DNA from: Nocardioides sp. GY 10127
Lineage (GTDB): Bacteria; Actinomycetota; Actinomycetes; Propionibacteriales; Nocardioidaceae
Assembly: GCF_004919085.1 (NCBI RefSeq)
Contig: NZ_STGL01000006.1
Location: forward strand, 248,001 to 312,000
Length of the DNA stretch: 64,000 nt
Direction: 5' to 3'
The notes under the pieces were generated by a model. The model saw only the letters and a program-made list of their open reading frames with translations. It was not told the origin of the DNA and did not search any database. Both the position numbers and the translations under genes were made by a program. This document shows positions 8,960 to 17,708 of this stretch, piece after piece (the first letter of the stretch is position 1; each line of letters opens with the position of its first letter).

Positions 8960-10183
8960 ATGGCCGACACGTTCCCCCGGGTGCTGCGCCGCAGCACCCT
9001 CCACAGCCGCGTGGCAGCCGGTGCCGCCGCCGGCCTGCTGGCCTTCGCGGCCCTCACCGGCTGCGGCTCCGACAGCAGCGACGACACCAGCGCCGACGCG
9101 TCCTCCTCCACCGACGGGCGCCCCGACGACCGCGGCGACGGCGGCATGGGCGGCGGCATGGGCGGCGGCATGGGCAGCACCAGCTGCGACGCCGACGACA
9201 ACGGCACCGTCTCCACCTCGACCCCGGACGGCGACACCACGCAGGTCGTCTCGGACGCCGTCGACGCGGCCACCGCCTTCGAGGCCCTCCTCGACGACGA
9301 CCAGGTCACCAGCCTGACCCAGGACTTCGCCGACCTCTCCACCAAGGAGTGCAGCTGGTCGAACTTCCCCGACGGCCTCTTCAACGGCCGCGTCGGCCTG
9401 CGCATGGGCGACCTCACCGACGAGCAGCAGGCGGCCGCGATCGCGGTCCTCGAGACGGTCCTGTCCGACCAGGGCGTCAGCTACTTCGTCGCCCAGCAGG
9501 GCGCGGAGGACACCCTGTCCTCGGGTGACGACGACACCACCTACGGCGACCAGAACTACCACATCGCCTTCTACGGCGACCCCTCCAGCGACGACGCCTG
9601 GGCGCTCCAGTTCGGCGGCCACCACCTGGGCGTCATGGTGAGCATGGGCGGCGGCGCCCTCTCGGTCACCCCGTACTTCAAGGGCGTGCAGCCGATCGAG
9701 TACACCGACGAGGACGGCAGCACCGTGGAGGCGATGGGCGACCTGTCCGACGACTTCTTCGGCCTCTTCACCTCGATGGACGACGACACCCTCGCCGCCG
9801 CCGAGCTCGACGGCACCTACGACGGCCTCGTGATGGGTCCGCAGGTCGACACCGGCTACCCCGACACCGAGGGCGTCGCCTACGGCGACCTCACCGACGA
9901 CCAGCAGGCACTGGTGTGGTCCGTGATCGAGGGCTACGTCTCCGACTACGACGACGAGCTCGCCCAGCCGCTGCTCGACCTCTACGAGTCGCAGCTCGAC
10001 GAGACGTACGTGGCCTGGGCCTCCTCCACCGACGTCGACACGAGCGGCTCCTACCTGCGCATCGACGGTCCCCGCGTCTGGATCGAGTGGGCGAACGTGG
10101 ACAACCCGGGCTCCTCCGGCATCCACCTGCACACGATCTACCGCGACAAGGAGATCGACTACGGGACGGGCACCGGTTCGTGA
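8960..10183 (+). CDS. DUF3500 lipoprotein with Gly/Met-rich repeat
   Basis: 407 aa from ATG 8960, chosen for AGGAGA 9 nt upstream. The N-terminus is a lipoprotein signal: basic start, hydrophobic stretch, lipobox ALTGC with Cys35, so it should be anchored outside the membrane. A Ser/Asp-rich linker follows, then a GGMGGGMGGGMG run (about 61-72). The rest matches the DUF3500 pattern: a Gly-x-Pro stretch, WALQFGGHHLG (His221/His222), and VWIEWANVDNPG with a following His-rich turn near the C-terminus. DUF3500 has no established function known to me. The stop overlaps the GTG start of the HupE-like gene. A second, cytoplasmic DUF3500 protein lies at 21147-22286. The paired His and Met-rich run suggest metal contact; this is inference. 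Confidence 0.8.
   Translation: MADTFPRVLRRSTLHSRVAAGAAAGLLAFAALTGCGSDSSDDTSADASSSTDGRPDDRGDGGMGGGMGGGMGSTSCDADDNGTVSTSTPDGDTTQVVSDAVDAATAFEALLDDDQVTSLTQDFADLSTKECSWSNFPDGLFNGRVGLRMGDLTDEQQAAAIAVLETVLSDQGVSYFVAQQGAEDTLSSGDDDTTYGDQNYHIAFYGDPSSDDAWALQFGGHHLGVMVSMGGGALSVTPYFKGVQPIEYTDEDGSTVEAMGDLSDDFFGLFTSMDDDTLAAAELDGTYDGLVMGPQVDTGYPDTEGVAYGDLTDDQQALVWSVIEGYVSDYDDELAQPLLDLYESQLDETYVAWASSTDVDTSGSYLRIDGPRVWIEWANVDNPGSSGIHLHTIYRDKEIDYGTGTGS
9140..9176 (+). repeat. 12-nt coding tandem repeat (GGMG units)
   Basis: About three copies of GGCGGCATGGGC inside the DUF3500 lipoprotein gene encode GGMGGGMGGGMG just after the lipid anchor. Confidence 0.7.
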
Positions 10184-11649
10184 GCCCTGCCCCGAGCAGC
10201 AGCTCCACCCCGGCGGTGCCGGCGCCCCCGCGCGCCGGCACCGCCCGGTGGGCGGCCGGCCTCCTGACCGCCGGGCTCCTGGCCCTCCTGGGCGCCCTGG
10301 GGCCCGGTCTCGCAGGCACCTCGGCCGCCTCCGCGCACGGCGCCGCCCCGACGATGGTCGTGGCCCGGCTGGGCGCGGCCAGCACCGCGACGGCGCCCGT
10401 GGTCCGGCTCGTCGCGCGGGTGCCGCTGGACCGCCTGGACCTCGCCTACGGCACGACCTTCGCGCAGGCCGCGGCCGCCGACGGCCTCGACCGGGCGCTC
10501 CTCCTCGACGGGGACGCGATCACCGACCTGCTGCTGGCGCGCGTCACCCTGCGCGCCGCCGACGGCGTGTCCTGGACGCTGCGCGCCACCGGTGTCACCG
10601 GCGCCTCCGTCGAGGGCTCGGACGCCGCGCGCGTCGTCCTCGTCGCCCGGCCCAGCACCGGCGCCGGCGGAGACGAGCTCACCGACCTGGTGCTCACCTG
10701 GGGCCTGATCACCGACGTGATCGTCACCCACGACGTCTACGTGGGGGCCGTCGGCACGGACGGCACCACCAGCCTGGTCGCCACCCTCACCCAGACCTCC
10801 CCCAGCACCGACCTGAGCGTCACGCTCCCGGAGGCGACGTCCACGAGCATGCTGGGCGTCGGCTTCGCGCACTTCCGCAGCGGCGCCGACCACCTCCTCC
10901 TGCTCTGCCTGCTCGCCCTCGGCGTGGCCCGGCAGCGGACCGGCGCCACCGGTGCGGCGGGCGGACGCCCGTCCTGGCGGACGACGGCCGGGCGACTCGC
11001 CCTGCTCACGCTCACGTTCACCCTGGGCCACTCGGTCAGCCTCGCCCTCGCGGCCACCGGCGTCGTCGACCTGCCCAGCCGCTGGGTCGAGACGGCCATC
11101 GCCGTCACGATCCTGCTCACCGCCGTCCACGCCGTCCGGCCGGTGCTCGCCTGGCGCTGGGAGCTCGCGCTCACCGCTGCCTTCGGCCTCGTGCACGGCC
11201 TCGGCTTCGCGGGCGCGCTCGGCGAGCTGGACCTGCGGGGCACCGACCTCCTCGTCCCGCTCCTCACCTTCAACCTGGGCCTCGAGGCCGCCCAGCTCCT
11301 GGCGCTCGCGCTGGTGCTCGGACCGCTGCTCGTCCTGGCGCGCTCCCGCGCCGCCACGGTGGCGCTCGCCGTCGTCGTGGGCGTGGTCGCCGCGAGCTGG
11401 GTCGTCGCCCGGGCCACCGGGCTGCCCGACGTCCTGGGGCCGGTGACCGGGGTCCTGCTCGCGACCCCGGAGCGGCTGGCGCTCCAGCTGGCGGCGGCCG
11501 CCCTCGCGGTCCTGGCCCTGCGCCACGCGCCGACGGACGGGCCGACGGACCTGCCCACGGACCCGGCGACGGAGGGCCACGACTCTTCCCGAGCCCTGTG
11601 CAGCCTCACACCCGGCTCCCAGGCAACGGCGGAAACCTACAGGTCATGA
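10180..11649 (+). CDS. HupE/UreJ-type membrane protein
   Basis: 489 aa from GTG 10180, overlapping the DUF3500 stop as GTGA, so translation is probably coupled. A signal-type hydrophobic segment ends near SAASAHG. A ~170-residue extracytoplasmic region follows, then six or so membrane helices. These hold the HupE/UreJ_2 signatures: HFRSGADHLLLLCLLALG (Asp237-His238), FTLGHSVSLALA, TAVHAVRP, FGLVHGLGFAGAL and FNLGLEAAQL. HupE/UreJ relatives are tied to nickel or cobalt uptake through conserved membrane His/Asp residues. There is no hydrogenase or urease here, so the metal and role are open. The stop overlaps the next ORF as ATGA. The pairing with a DUF3500 lipoprotein suggests an envelope metal-handling unit. 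Confidence 0.82.
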   Translation: MSPAPSSSSTPAVPAPPRAGTARWAAGLLTAGLLALLGALGPGLAGTSAASAHGAAPTMVVARLGAASTATAPVVRLVARVPLDRLDLAYGTTFAQAAAADGLDRALLLDGDAITDLLLARVTLRAADGVSWTLRATGVTGASVEGSDAARVVLVARPSTGAGGDELTDLVLTWGLITDVIVTHDVYVGAVGTDGTTSLVATLTQTSPSTDLSVTLPEATSTSMLGVGFAHFRSGADHLLLLCLLALGVARQRTGATGAAGGRPSWRTTAGRLALLTLTFTLGHSVSLALAATGVVDLPSRWVETAIAVTILLTAVHAVRPVLAWRWELALTAAFGLVHGLGFAGALGELDLRGTDLLVPLLTFNLGLEAAQLLALALVLGPLLVLARSRAATVALAVVVGVVAASWVVARATGLPDVLGPVTGVLLATPERLALQLAAAALAVLALRHAPTDGPTDLPTDPATEGHDSSRALCSLTPGSQATAETYRS

Positions 11650-11867
11650 GCATCGGTTCCAGCACCTCGCCCGCCCGCCCCGCCGCCGTCCAGCCGCACG
11701 AGGCCGCCGCCTCCCAGGTCGACCTCGACCTGCTCGCCGCCGTCGTCGAGGACCTCGACGACCGCGACGCCGCCGGCCACCCGAGCGTCCGGCTCTGGAC
11801 CGTCGACGACCTCGGCGAGGCCCTCACCGTGACGGTCGCCGCGAGCGCCCCCGCGCTGGCCGCCTGA
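11646..11867 (+). CDS. 73-aa peptide translationally coupled to HupE-like gene
   Basis: ATG 11646 overlaps the HupE stop as ATGA, which argues for expression by coupling although the ribosome site is weak. The peptide has a Ser/Ala/Pro-rich start, an acidic middle (VDLDLLAAVVEDLDDRD) and a short hydrophobic/Thr/Ala-rich end (ALTVTVAASAPALAA). There is no signal peptide, membrane helix or Cys. No family is recognised. The acidic-leader plus small-residue-tail layout superficially resembles ribosomal peptide precursors, but no modifying enzyme is nearby. It could equally be a small accessory subunit. Confidence 0.55.
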   Translation: MSIGSSTSPARPAAVQPHEAAASQVDLDLLAAVVEDLDDRDAAGHPSVRLWTVDDLGEALTVTVAASAPALAA

Positions 11868-11909
11868 GCCACCCCGCGACCGACCTTCGCCCCCCACAGG
11901 GGCGGAATT

Positions 11910-11930
11910 GGTTCTCGCCCGACGAGAACC
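11910..11930. terminator. Perfect inverted repeat between convergent genes
   Basis: GGTTCTCG-cccga-CGAGAACC, an 8-bp perfect stem with a 5-nt loop between the 73-aa ORF and the convergent IclR gene. It may be a bidirectional terminator or a protein-binding palindrome. Confidence 0.5.
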
Positions 11931-11933
11931 CGC

Positions 11934-11945
11934 TCTCAGGCCGCG
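11934..11945 (+). repeat. 12-bp motif TCTCAGGYCGCG, right copy
   Basis: TCTCAGGCCGCG, the same-orientation partner of 8502-8513, immediately after the palindrome that ends the cassette. Confidence 0.4.
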
Positions 11946-11955
11946 AGAGGACAGG

Positions 11956-12735
11956 TCAGTTCGGCAGTCGCACCTTTCCCACCTGCCGGGAGATGCCGAG
12001 CGCGCACGTGTGGACGGCCGGCGCGATGCGCCGCAGGTCCATCCGCCGCACCCAGCCCGACGCCGAGACGGCGCCCACCGCGCGCCCGTCCGGACCCACC
12101 ACGGCGGAGGCAGCACAGACGATCCCGCGGCCGGACTCCTGCTCCTCCAGCGCGATCCCGTTGCGCCGCACGCGCGCCAGGTGCTTGTGCAGCTCGTCAC
12201 GGTCGGTGATCGTCGAGGGCCCCACCGGCGTGAGCTCGTCGGGCAGCAGGGCGTCCACCTCGTCCACCGTCATCGTGGCCAGGAGGGACTTGCCCACCGC
12301 CGTCGCCCACGCGGGCAGGCGGCCACCCACGCGGGACGGCATGACCGGCCCGTCCTCCGCGCGGACGATCTCCAGGTAGACGACCTCGTAGCCGTCGAGC
12401 ACGGCTAGGTGGACCGTCTGCCGGGTGGCCGCCCGCAGGTCGGCGATGTAGGGCAGCGCCACGTCGCGCAGCGTGCTGCGCCGGGCCGCCACCTGGCCGA
12501 GCTCGAACAGCCGCATCCCCAGCGAGACGTACCCCTCGCGCCGCTCGACCAGGCCCATCCGCTCGAGCGTCGTCACGAGCCGGTAGGTGGTGGACGTCGG
12601 CAGGCCCGAGCGGTCGCTGAGCTGACCGACCGTGAGCTCGCGGTGCCGGGCGTCGAAGGCCTCGAGGACCGCCAGGCAGCGCTCCAGGTAGGCGTCCGAG
12701 GTTTCTCGTGCTGCGGGAGACATGCGTTGAAGCAT
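11956..12735 (-). CDS. IclR-family transcriptional regulator of the meta-cleavage genes
   Basis: 259 aa from ATG 12735; ATG 12723 is an in-frame alternative, and neither has a clear ribosome site. The N-terminus is an IclR winged helix ([20 protein letters not shown], about 40-60). It is followed by the IclR effector domain with VGKSLLA and the [18 protein letters not shown] signature (about 200-220). It diverges from the acetaldehyde dehydrogenase operon across a 115-bp gap, the usual arrangement of a pathway-specific regulator with its target. The effector is probably an aromatic acid or ring-cleavage product, by inference. A second IclR gene at 19234 closes the same pathway block. Confidence 0.88.
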   Translation of the reverse strand: MLQRMSPAARETSDAYLERCLAVLEAFDARHRELTVGQLSDRSGLPTSTTYRLVTTLERMGLVERREGYVSLGMRLFELGQVAARRSTLRDVALPYIADLRAATRQTVHLAVLDGYEVVYLEIVRAEDGPVMPSRVGGRLPAWATAVGKSLLATMTVDEVDALLPDELTPVGPSTITDRDELHKHLARVRRNGIALEEQESGRGIVCAASAVVGPDGRAVGAVSASGWVRRMDLRRIAPAVHTCALGISRQVGKVRLPN

Positions 12736-12748
12736 GCGTGACCGAACC

Positions 12749-12758
12749 CACACAGTGC
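12749..12758 (+). promoter_or_regulatory. Candidate regulatory decamer CACACAGTGC
   Basis: It lies in the IclR/acetaldehyde dehydrogenase divergent promoter, about 90 nt before the dehydrogenase start. The identical decamer, in the same orientation relative to its gene, lies about 75-85 nt before the ABC-importer binding-protein start (27291-27300, minus strand). Confidence 0.4.
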
Positions 12759-12850
12759 AACCAGCCCCGCGCGTGCCCTCCCGGGCCGCCACCGGCGGGG
12801 CGGACCGGCGCGGGTGCGGCAGCACCTGCGCGCACCGCAGGAGGACTCCC

Positions 12851-13795
12851 ATGACCACGACCAGCCCGGTCCCCGTCGCCATCGTCGGGCCCGGCAACAT
12901 CGGCACGGACCTGATGTTCAAGATGATCCGCCGCAGCGAGGTGCTGAAGCCGCGCTACATGGTGGGCGTCGACCCGAAGAGCGACGGCCTGGCCCGCGCC
13001 GCCCGCATGGGCCTGGCGTCGAGCGCCGAGGGCGTCGACTGGCTGCTCGCCCAGGACGAGAAGCCCGCCATCGTCTTCGAGGCCACCTCGGCCAAGGCGC
13101 ACGCGGCCAACGCCCCCAAGTACGCGGCCGCCGGCATCGTCGCGGTGGACCTCACCCCCGCCGCCATCGGCCCCTACGTGTGCCCGCCGGTGAACCTCGA
13201 GTTCAACAAGTCGGCGGACAACGTCAACATGATCACCTGCGGCGGCCAGGCCACCGTCCCGATCGTGAGCGCCGTGAGCTCCGTGGTGGACGTCGACTAC
13301 GCCGAGATCGTCGCCTCCATCGCCTCCCGCTCCGCCGGCCCCGGCACCCGCGCCAACATCGACGAGTTCACCGAGACCACCTCCGAGGCGATCGAGAAGG
13401 TCGGCGGCGCCAAGCAGGGCAAGGCGATCATCATCCTCAACCCGGTCGAGCCGCCCATGATGATGCGCGACACCGTCTTCTGCTCCGTCCCGCCGGAGGC
13501 CGCCGAGGCCGGCGACGTGCAGGACCGGGTCACCGCCGCCATCCACGAGATGGTCGCGCGCGTCCAGGAGTACGTGCCCGGCTACCACCTGCGGGCCGAC
13601 CCGCAGTTCGACACCGCCCGTGACGTCTGGCACGGCAACGGCCGCGTCTCCGTCTTCCTCGAGGTCCGCGGTCGTGGCGACTACCTGCCCGACTACGCCG
13701 GCAACCTCGACATCATCACCGCCGCCGCCGTCCGCGTCGGCGAGCTCATCGCCGAGTCCCGCTTCGGCGCCGTCAGCGAAGGAGCGATCGCATGA
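12851..13795 (+). CDS. mhpF: Acetaldehyde dehydrogenase (acylating)
   Basis: 314 aa; ATG behind AGGAGG. It turns acetaldehyde, NAD+ and CoA into acetyl-CoA, the last step of meta-cleavage. An N-terminal NAD fold ([13 protein letters not shown], 9-21) is followed by catalytic Cys130 in MITCGGQAT and the C-terminal acylating-dehydrogenase domain. The length matches DmpF/BphJ/MhpF. The stop overlaps the aldolase start as ATGA; the two enzymes form a known channelling complex. It heads a four-gene operon divergent from an IclR regulator. Confidence 0.95.
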   Translation: MTTTSPVPVAIVGPGNIGTDLMFKMIRRSEVLKPRYMVGVDPKSDGLARAARMGLASSAEGVDWLLAQDEKPAIVFEATSAKAHAANAPKYAAAGIVAVDLTPAAIGPYVCPPVNLEFNKSADNVNMITCGGQATVPIVSAVSSVVDVDYAEIVASIASRSAGPGTRANIDEFTETTSEAIEKVGGAKQGKAIIILNPVEPPMMMRDTVFCSVPPEAAEAGDVQDRVTAAIHEMVARVQEYVPGYHLRADPQFDTARDVWHGNGRVSVFLEVRGRGDYLPDYAGNLDIITAAAVRVGELIAESRFGAVSEGAIA

Positions 13796-14886
13796 CCAGC
13801 CCCGAGACCAGCCCCGAGACCACCACCGAGCTGCCCGTCGGCGCCGACGCCGGCCTGCGGATCACCGACTCCACCCTGCGCGACGGCTCCCACGCCATGG
13901 CGCACCAGTTCACCGAGGGCCAGGTGCGCGCGGTCGTCAGCGCGCTCGACACCGCCGGCGTCCAGGTCATCGAGGTGGCCCACGGCGACGGCCTCGGCGG
14001 CTCGTCCTTCAACTACGGCTTCAGCCGGGTCTCCGAGATCGACCTGATCAAGGCCGCGGTCGACGAGGCGACGCAGGCGCGGATCGCCGTCCTGCTGCTG
14101 CCCGGCCTGGGCACGGTCCACGACCTGAAGCAGGCCCACGGCGCGGGCGCGCAGGTCGCGCGCATCGCCACGCACTGCACCGAGGCCGACATCGCCGCGC
14201 AGCACTTCGCGGCGGCCCGCGACCTCGGCATGGAGACGGTCGGCTTCCTCATGCTGAGCCACCGCCTCGACCCCGCCGGGCTCGCCGCCCAGGCCCGCAC
14301 GATGGTCGACTCCGGCGCCCAGTGCGTCTACGTCGTCGACTCCGCCGGCGCCATGGTGCTCACCGACGCCCAGCAGCGCATCCAGGCGGTCATCGACGAG
14401 ATCGGCACCGAGGCGCAGGTCGGCTTCCACGGCCACCAGAACCTCTCCCTCGGCGTCGCCAACTCCGTCCTCGCATACCAGGCGGGCGCCCGGCAGATCG
14501 ACGGCGCGCTCTGCGCCCTCGGCGCCGGCGCGGGCAACTCCCCCACCGAGGTGCTCGCCGCGACGTTCGAGAAGATGGGCATCGACACCGGGGTGGACAC
14601 CAGCAGGGTGCTCGCCGCAGCCCAGGACGTCGTCAAGCCGTTCATCCCGCGCCTGCCGTGGATGGACCGCTCGTCGATCACCCAGGGCTACGCCGGCGTC
14701 TACTCCAGCTTCCTGCTCCACGCCGAGCGGGCCTCGGAGCGCTACGGCGTCCCGGCGCACGCGATCCTGGAGCGGGTCGGCGAGGCCGGCTACGTGGGCG
14801 GCCAGGAGGACATGATCATCGACATCGCACTGCAGCTGGCAGAGGAGAAGGACATGGGAGACCTGGCCGGGGCGGGGGTCCGCTGA
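13792..14886 (+). CDS. mhpE: 4-hydroxy-2-oxovalerate aldolase
   Basis: 364 aa, starting within the ATGA overlap with the dehydrogenase gene. A DRE-TIM aldolase: the [11 protein letters not shown] motif (25-35) binds the divalent metal, and [11 protein letters not shown] supplies the HxH ligands. The C-terminal helical domain contacts the acylating dehydrogenase. It cleaves 4-hydroxy-2-oxovalerate to pyruvate and acetaldehyde, which is passed directly to the partner. The first ~18 residues are a Thr/Pro-rich extension with no clear role. The stop overlaps the decarboxylase start (TGATG). Confidence 0.95.
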   Translation: MTSPETSPETTTELPVGADAGLRITDSTLRDGSHAMAHQFTEGQVRAVVSALDTAGVQVIEVAHGDGLGGSSFNYGFSRVSEIDLIKAAVDEATQARIAVLLLPGLGTVHDLKQAHGAGAQVARIATHCTEADIAAQHFAAARDLGMETVGFLMLSHRLDPAGLAAQARTMVDSGAQCVYVVDSAGAMVLTDAQQRIQAVIDEIGTEAQVGFHGHQNLSLGVANSVLAYQAGARQIDGALCALGAGAGNSPTEVLAATFEKMGIDTGVDTSRVLAAAQDVVKPFIPRLPWMDRSSITQGYAGVYSSFLLHAERASERYGVPAHAILERVGEAGYVGGQEDMIIDIALQLAEEKDMGDLAGAGVR

Positions 14887-15674
14887 TGACCACCACCACC
14901 TGGGACACCGAGTCGGTGGCCGTCGAGCTGCTCGCCCGGGAGGCCGAGCGCCGCGACGGCGGCCGCCTCACCGACGAGCGCGAGGGCCTCGACATCGAGC
15001 TCGCGTACGCCGCGCAGGACCTCTACCTGGCGAAGAAGCAGGACGCCGGGGAGCGACTGGTCGGCGTGAAGCTGGGCCTCACCTCGGCGGCCAAGCAGAA
15101 GCGCATGGGCATCACCGCCCCGCTCACCGCCTGGCTCACCGACGCCATGGAGATCGCCCCGGAGGAGCCCCTGCCGGTCGACTCGCTCATCCACCCGCGC
15201 GTGGAGCCCGAGATCGTCTTCGTCATGGGCAAGCGCCTCGAGGGCCCGAACGTGACCGTGCGCGAGGCCCTCGCGGCCGTCGACCGCGTGCACGCCGGCC
15301 TCGAGGTGATCGACAGCCGGTACCGGGACTTCTCCTTCGCCCTGCCCGACGTCATCGCCGACAACGCCTCCAGCGCCCGGTACGTCGTCTCGCCCTACTC
15401 GGTCGGCCCCGACGAGCTCGACCTCGTGCTCGAGGGCATCACGCTCTCGGTGGACGGCGCCGTCACCGCCACCGCGACCGGCGCGGCCGTCCAGGGCCAC
15501 CCGGCCGCCGCCCTGGCGCTGGCCGCCAACGCGCTGGCCGAGCGCGGCCTCGCGATCGAGGCCGGCCAGGTCGTCCTCACCGGCGGCATGACCGACGCGG
15601 AGTTCCTGCACCCCGGCTCCGTCATCACCGCCGAGTTCACCACCCTCGGCTCGATCTCCATCGCGGGGGTGTGA
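14886..15674 (+). CDS. dmpH: 2-oxo-3-hexenedioate (4-oxalocrotonate) decarboxylase
   Basis: 262 aa, FAH-like hydratase/decarboxylase fold. Family features include GVKLGLTSAAKQKRMGITAP (61-80 region), HPRVEPEIVFVM with acidic metal ligands, and EVIDSRYRDFSFALPDVIADN. The context (tautomerase next, semialdehyde dehydrogenase in the following operon, and a separate hydratase-like paralogue at 27496) favours the decarboxylase role. It would convert the keto form of oxalocrotonate to 2-hydroxypentadienoate and CO2, usually in complex with the hydratase. The decarboxylase/hydratase split within this family is by similarity only. Confidence 0.82.
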   Translation: MTTTTWDTESVAVELLAREAERRDGGRLTDEREGLDIELAYAAQDLYLAKKQDAGERLVGVKLGLTSAAKQKRMGITAPLTAWLTDAMEIAPEEPLPVDSLIHPRVEPEIVFVMGKRLEGPNVTVREALAAVDRVHAGLEVIDSRYRDFSFALPDVIADNASSARYVVSPYSVGPDELDLVLEGITLSVDGAVTATATGAAVQGHPAAALALAANALAERGLAIEAGQVVLTGGMTDAEFLHPGSVITAEFTTLGSISIAGV

Positions 15675-15675
15675 C

Positions 15676-15867
15676 GTGCCGTTCGTCGAGCTGCGGATCG
15701 TCGAGGGACGCGACGAGGAGACCGTCCAGCACGCCATCCGGGAGATCGCGAAGACCGTCTCGGAGACCCTGGGCGCGCCGCTGAGCAGCGTCCGCGTCTG
15801 CGTCCACGAGGTGCCGCCCACCCGCTGGGCCGTGGGCACCACGCTCAAGTCCGACCCGCAGGACTGA
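15676..15867 (+). CDS. xylH: 4-oxalocrotonate tautomerase
   Basis: 63 aa from GTG 15676, one base after the preceding stop. After Met removal the catalytic Pro1 is exposed (PFVELRIVEGRDEE). Counting from Pro1, Arg11 and Arg39 fall exactly at the substrate-binding positions of the family, and Trp50 occupies the Phe50 site. It isomerises 2-hydroxymuconate to oxalocrotonate in the dehydrogenase branch of the meta pathway and acts as a small oligomer in the cytosol. It is the last gene of the operon, ahead of a strong terminator. Confidence 0.9.
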   Translation: MPFVELRIVEGRDEETVQHAIREIAKTVSETLGAPLSSVRVCVHEVPPTRWAVGTTLKSDPQD

Positions 15868-15905
15868 GCCGCACCACCCAGCAGCACCACACAGCGACAC
15901 CACCT

Positions 15906-15952
15906 CCGCAGGGGAGGTCGGTCGGGCCCGTCCCGACCGGCCTCCCCTGCGG
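15906..15952 (+). terminator. Long hairpin terminator of the mhpF operon
   Basis: About 20 paired bases: CCGCAGGGGAGG-t-CGGTCGGG, 5-nt loop, CCCGACCG-g-CCTCCCCTGCGG with one T-G pair. It lies 38 nt after the tautomerase stop and separates the two meta-pathway operons. Confidence 0.8.
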
Positions 15953-16244
15953 CGTTCCCGGGGCCCGACGGCGCCCCGCGGCCCCGCTCCCCTCGCGCCC
16001 ACGCCCGGGACCAACGACCCGGTGTCCTCCCACCGCACGAGAGGCCGCCGACCCTCCCGGCCCGGCGCCCGCGGACGTGACGTCCCCCGCGCCCGGGACC
16101 TAGGTCATCGGCTCACCTGCGGCGTTCCTCGTGACGGAACGATCCGGGTGACCGGGCTCACACGATTCCTAGCGTTCTGGCTGTCCCGGTGAGACCGGGC
16201 CACCCGGCAGCCCGTCCGGGGCCGTCCCGCAGGCAGGAGTCCTC
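15953..16244 (+). promoter_or_regulatory. Promoter region of the semialdehyde dehydrogenase operon
   Basis: Non-coding. It holds the inverted repeat CCCGGT-gag-ACCGGG at 16185-16199 and a CTCACACGATTCC stretch (from 16158) loosely like the TCACAC motifs at the other pathway promoters. CAGGAGT just before ATG 16245 is the ribosome site. Regulator binding is not proven. Confidence 0.35.
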
Positions 16245-17708
16245 ATGAGCACCCAGCAGCACCCTGAGCTGCCGTTCCTCGGCCACGTCATCGACGGCAA
16301 GGAGACGGAGTCGCGCGACGGCGCGCGCTTCACCACCGTCGACCCCTACAGCCGGCAGCCGTGGGCGGAGGTGGCGCTCGGCGGGGTCGAGGACGCCCAC
16401 GACGCCGTGACCGCCGCCCGCCGGGCCTTCGACGAGGGGCCGTGGCCGCGGATGGGCTACGTCGAGCGCGGGCGGCTCCTGCACCGGCTCGCCGACCTCC
16501 TGGAGGCGCACGAGGAGGAGCTCGCGCTCGCCGACTCCCACGACATGGGCAAGCCGCTCGAGCAGGCCCGGCACGACGTGGCCCGCGCCGGCCACAACTT
16601 CCGCTTCTTCGCCGACCACGCCCGCCTCGCCGCGGCGGAGGCGCTGCCGATGGACTCCGGCCACCACGCGTACACGACCTTCGGCCCCGCCGGCGTCGTC
16701 GTCGCGATCGCGCCCTGGAACTTCCCGCTCATGCTGGAGACCTGGAAGGTCGCCCCGGCGCTGGCCTGGGGCAACACGGTCGTCCTCAAGCCTGCCGAGG
16801 ACACCCCGGCGTCCGCCACCATCCTCGCCCGGCTCGCGCTGGAGGCGGGCATCCCGCAGGGCGTCCTCAACGTCGTGCACGGCTACGGCCCGGCGTCCGT
16901 CGGCGAGGCCCTCACCACCGACCCCCGCGTCGACCGGATCACCTTCACCGGCGAGACCGGCACCGGCCGCGCCATCGCCCGGGCCGCCTCGGCGAACCTC
17001 ACCCCGGTGAGCCTCGAGCTGGGCGGGAAGAACTGCAACATCGTCTTCGCCGACGCCGACCTCGACAACGCGGTGGCCTGGTCGGTGCAGTCGATCTTCC
17101 GCAACGCCGGGCAGATCTGCCTCTCCGGCAGCCGCATCCTGGTCCAGCGCGAGGTCTACGACGAGTTCCTCGAGCGCTTCGTGGCGGCCGCCGAGGCGCT
17201 CGTCGTCGGCGACCCCGCCGACCCCGCCACCGAGTTCGGGCCCGTCGCCTCGCAGGAGCACTTCAGCAAGGTCGCGGGCTACGTGGAGAGCGTCGGCGAG
17301 CACGGCGGACGGCTCCTCACCGGCGGCCTCGGCGAGGGCTGGTTCGTGCGCCCGACCGTGCTGGTCGACCTGCCGCCGACCGCCCCGCACGTGTGCGAGG
17401 AGATCTTCGGCCCCGTCGCCGTCGTCGAGCCGTTCGACTCCGAGGCGGAGGTCCTCGAGACCGCCAACGCCAGCCGCTACGGGCTGGACGCCCAGGTCTT
17501 CACCGAGGACCTCAGTCGCGCCCACCGCGTCGCTGACGGGCTCCACGTCGGGACGGTCTGGGTCAACTGCTTCTTCGTCCGCGACCTGCGGGCGCCGTTC
17601 GGCGGCGTCGGCGACTCGGGCATCGGGCGCGAGGGCGGCACCTTCAGCCGCGAGTTCTTCACCGAGCCCAAGGCCGTGGTCATGCAGATCGACCGGACGC
17701 CGCGATGA
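16245..17708 (+). CDS. dmpC: 2-hydroxymuconic semialdehyde dehydrogenase
   Basis: 487 aa aldehyde dehydrogenase, ATG behind CAGGAGT. Family motifs: APWNFPLMLETWK (cofactor site), FTGETGTGRAIA, the general base Glu in LELGGKNCNIVF, and catalytic Cys292 in NAGQICLSGSR. It oxidises the ring-fission product of catechol to 2-hydroxymuconate with NAD+, feeding the tautomerase and decarboxylase of the upstream operon. No hydrolase for the alternative branch is present, so flow through this dehydrogenase seems obligatory. The stop overlaps the ferredoxin start as ATGA. Confidence 0.92.
   Translation: MSTQQHPELPFLGHVIDGKETESRDGARFTTVDPYSRQPWAEVALGGVEDAHDAVTAARRAFDEGPWPRMGYVERGRLLHRLADLLEAHEEELALADSHDMGKPLEQARHDVARAGHNFRFFADHARLAAAEALPMDSGHHAYTTFGPAGVVVAIAPWNFPLMLETWKVAPALAWGNTVVLKPAEDTPASATILARLALEAGIPQGVLNVVHGYGPASVGEALTTDPRVDRITFTGETGTGRAIARAASANLTPVSLELGGKNCNIVFADADLDNAVAWSVQSIFRNAGQICLSGSRILVQREVYDEFLERFVAAAEALVVGDPADPATEFGPVASQEHFSKVAGYVESVGEHGGRLLTGGLGEGWFVRPTVLVDLPPTAPHVCEEIFGPVAVVEPFDSEAEVLETANASRYGLDAQVFTEDLSRAHRVADGLHVGTVWVNCFFVRDLRAPFGGVGDSGIGREGGTFSREFFTEPKAVVMQIDRTPR

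Noticed and set aside
8798..10132. Minus-strand frame antisense to the DUF3500 lipoprotein
   Set aside because: Valine/glycine-rich shadow of a high-GC gene; no ribosome site, and the plus strand has a lipobox and family motifs.
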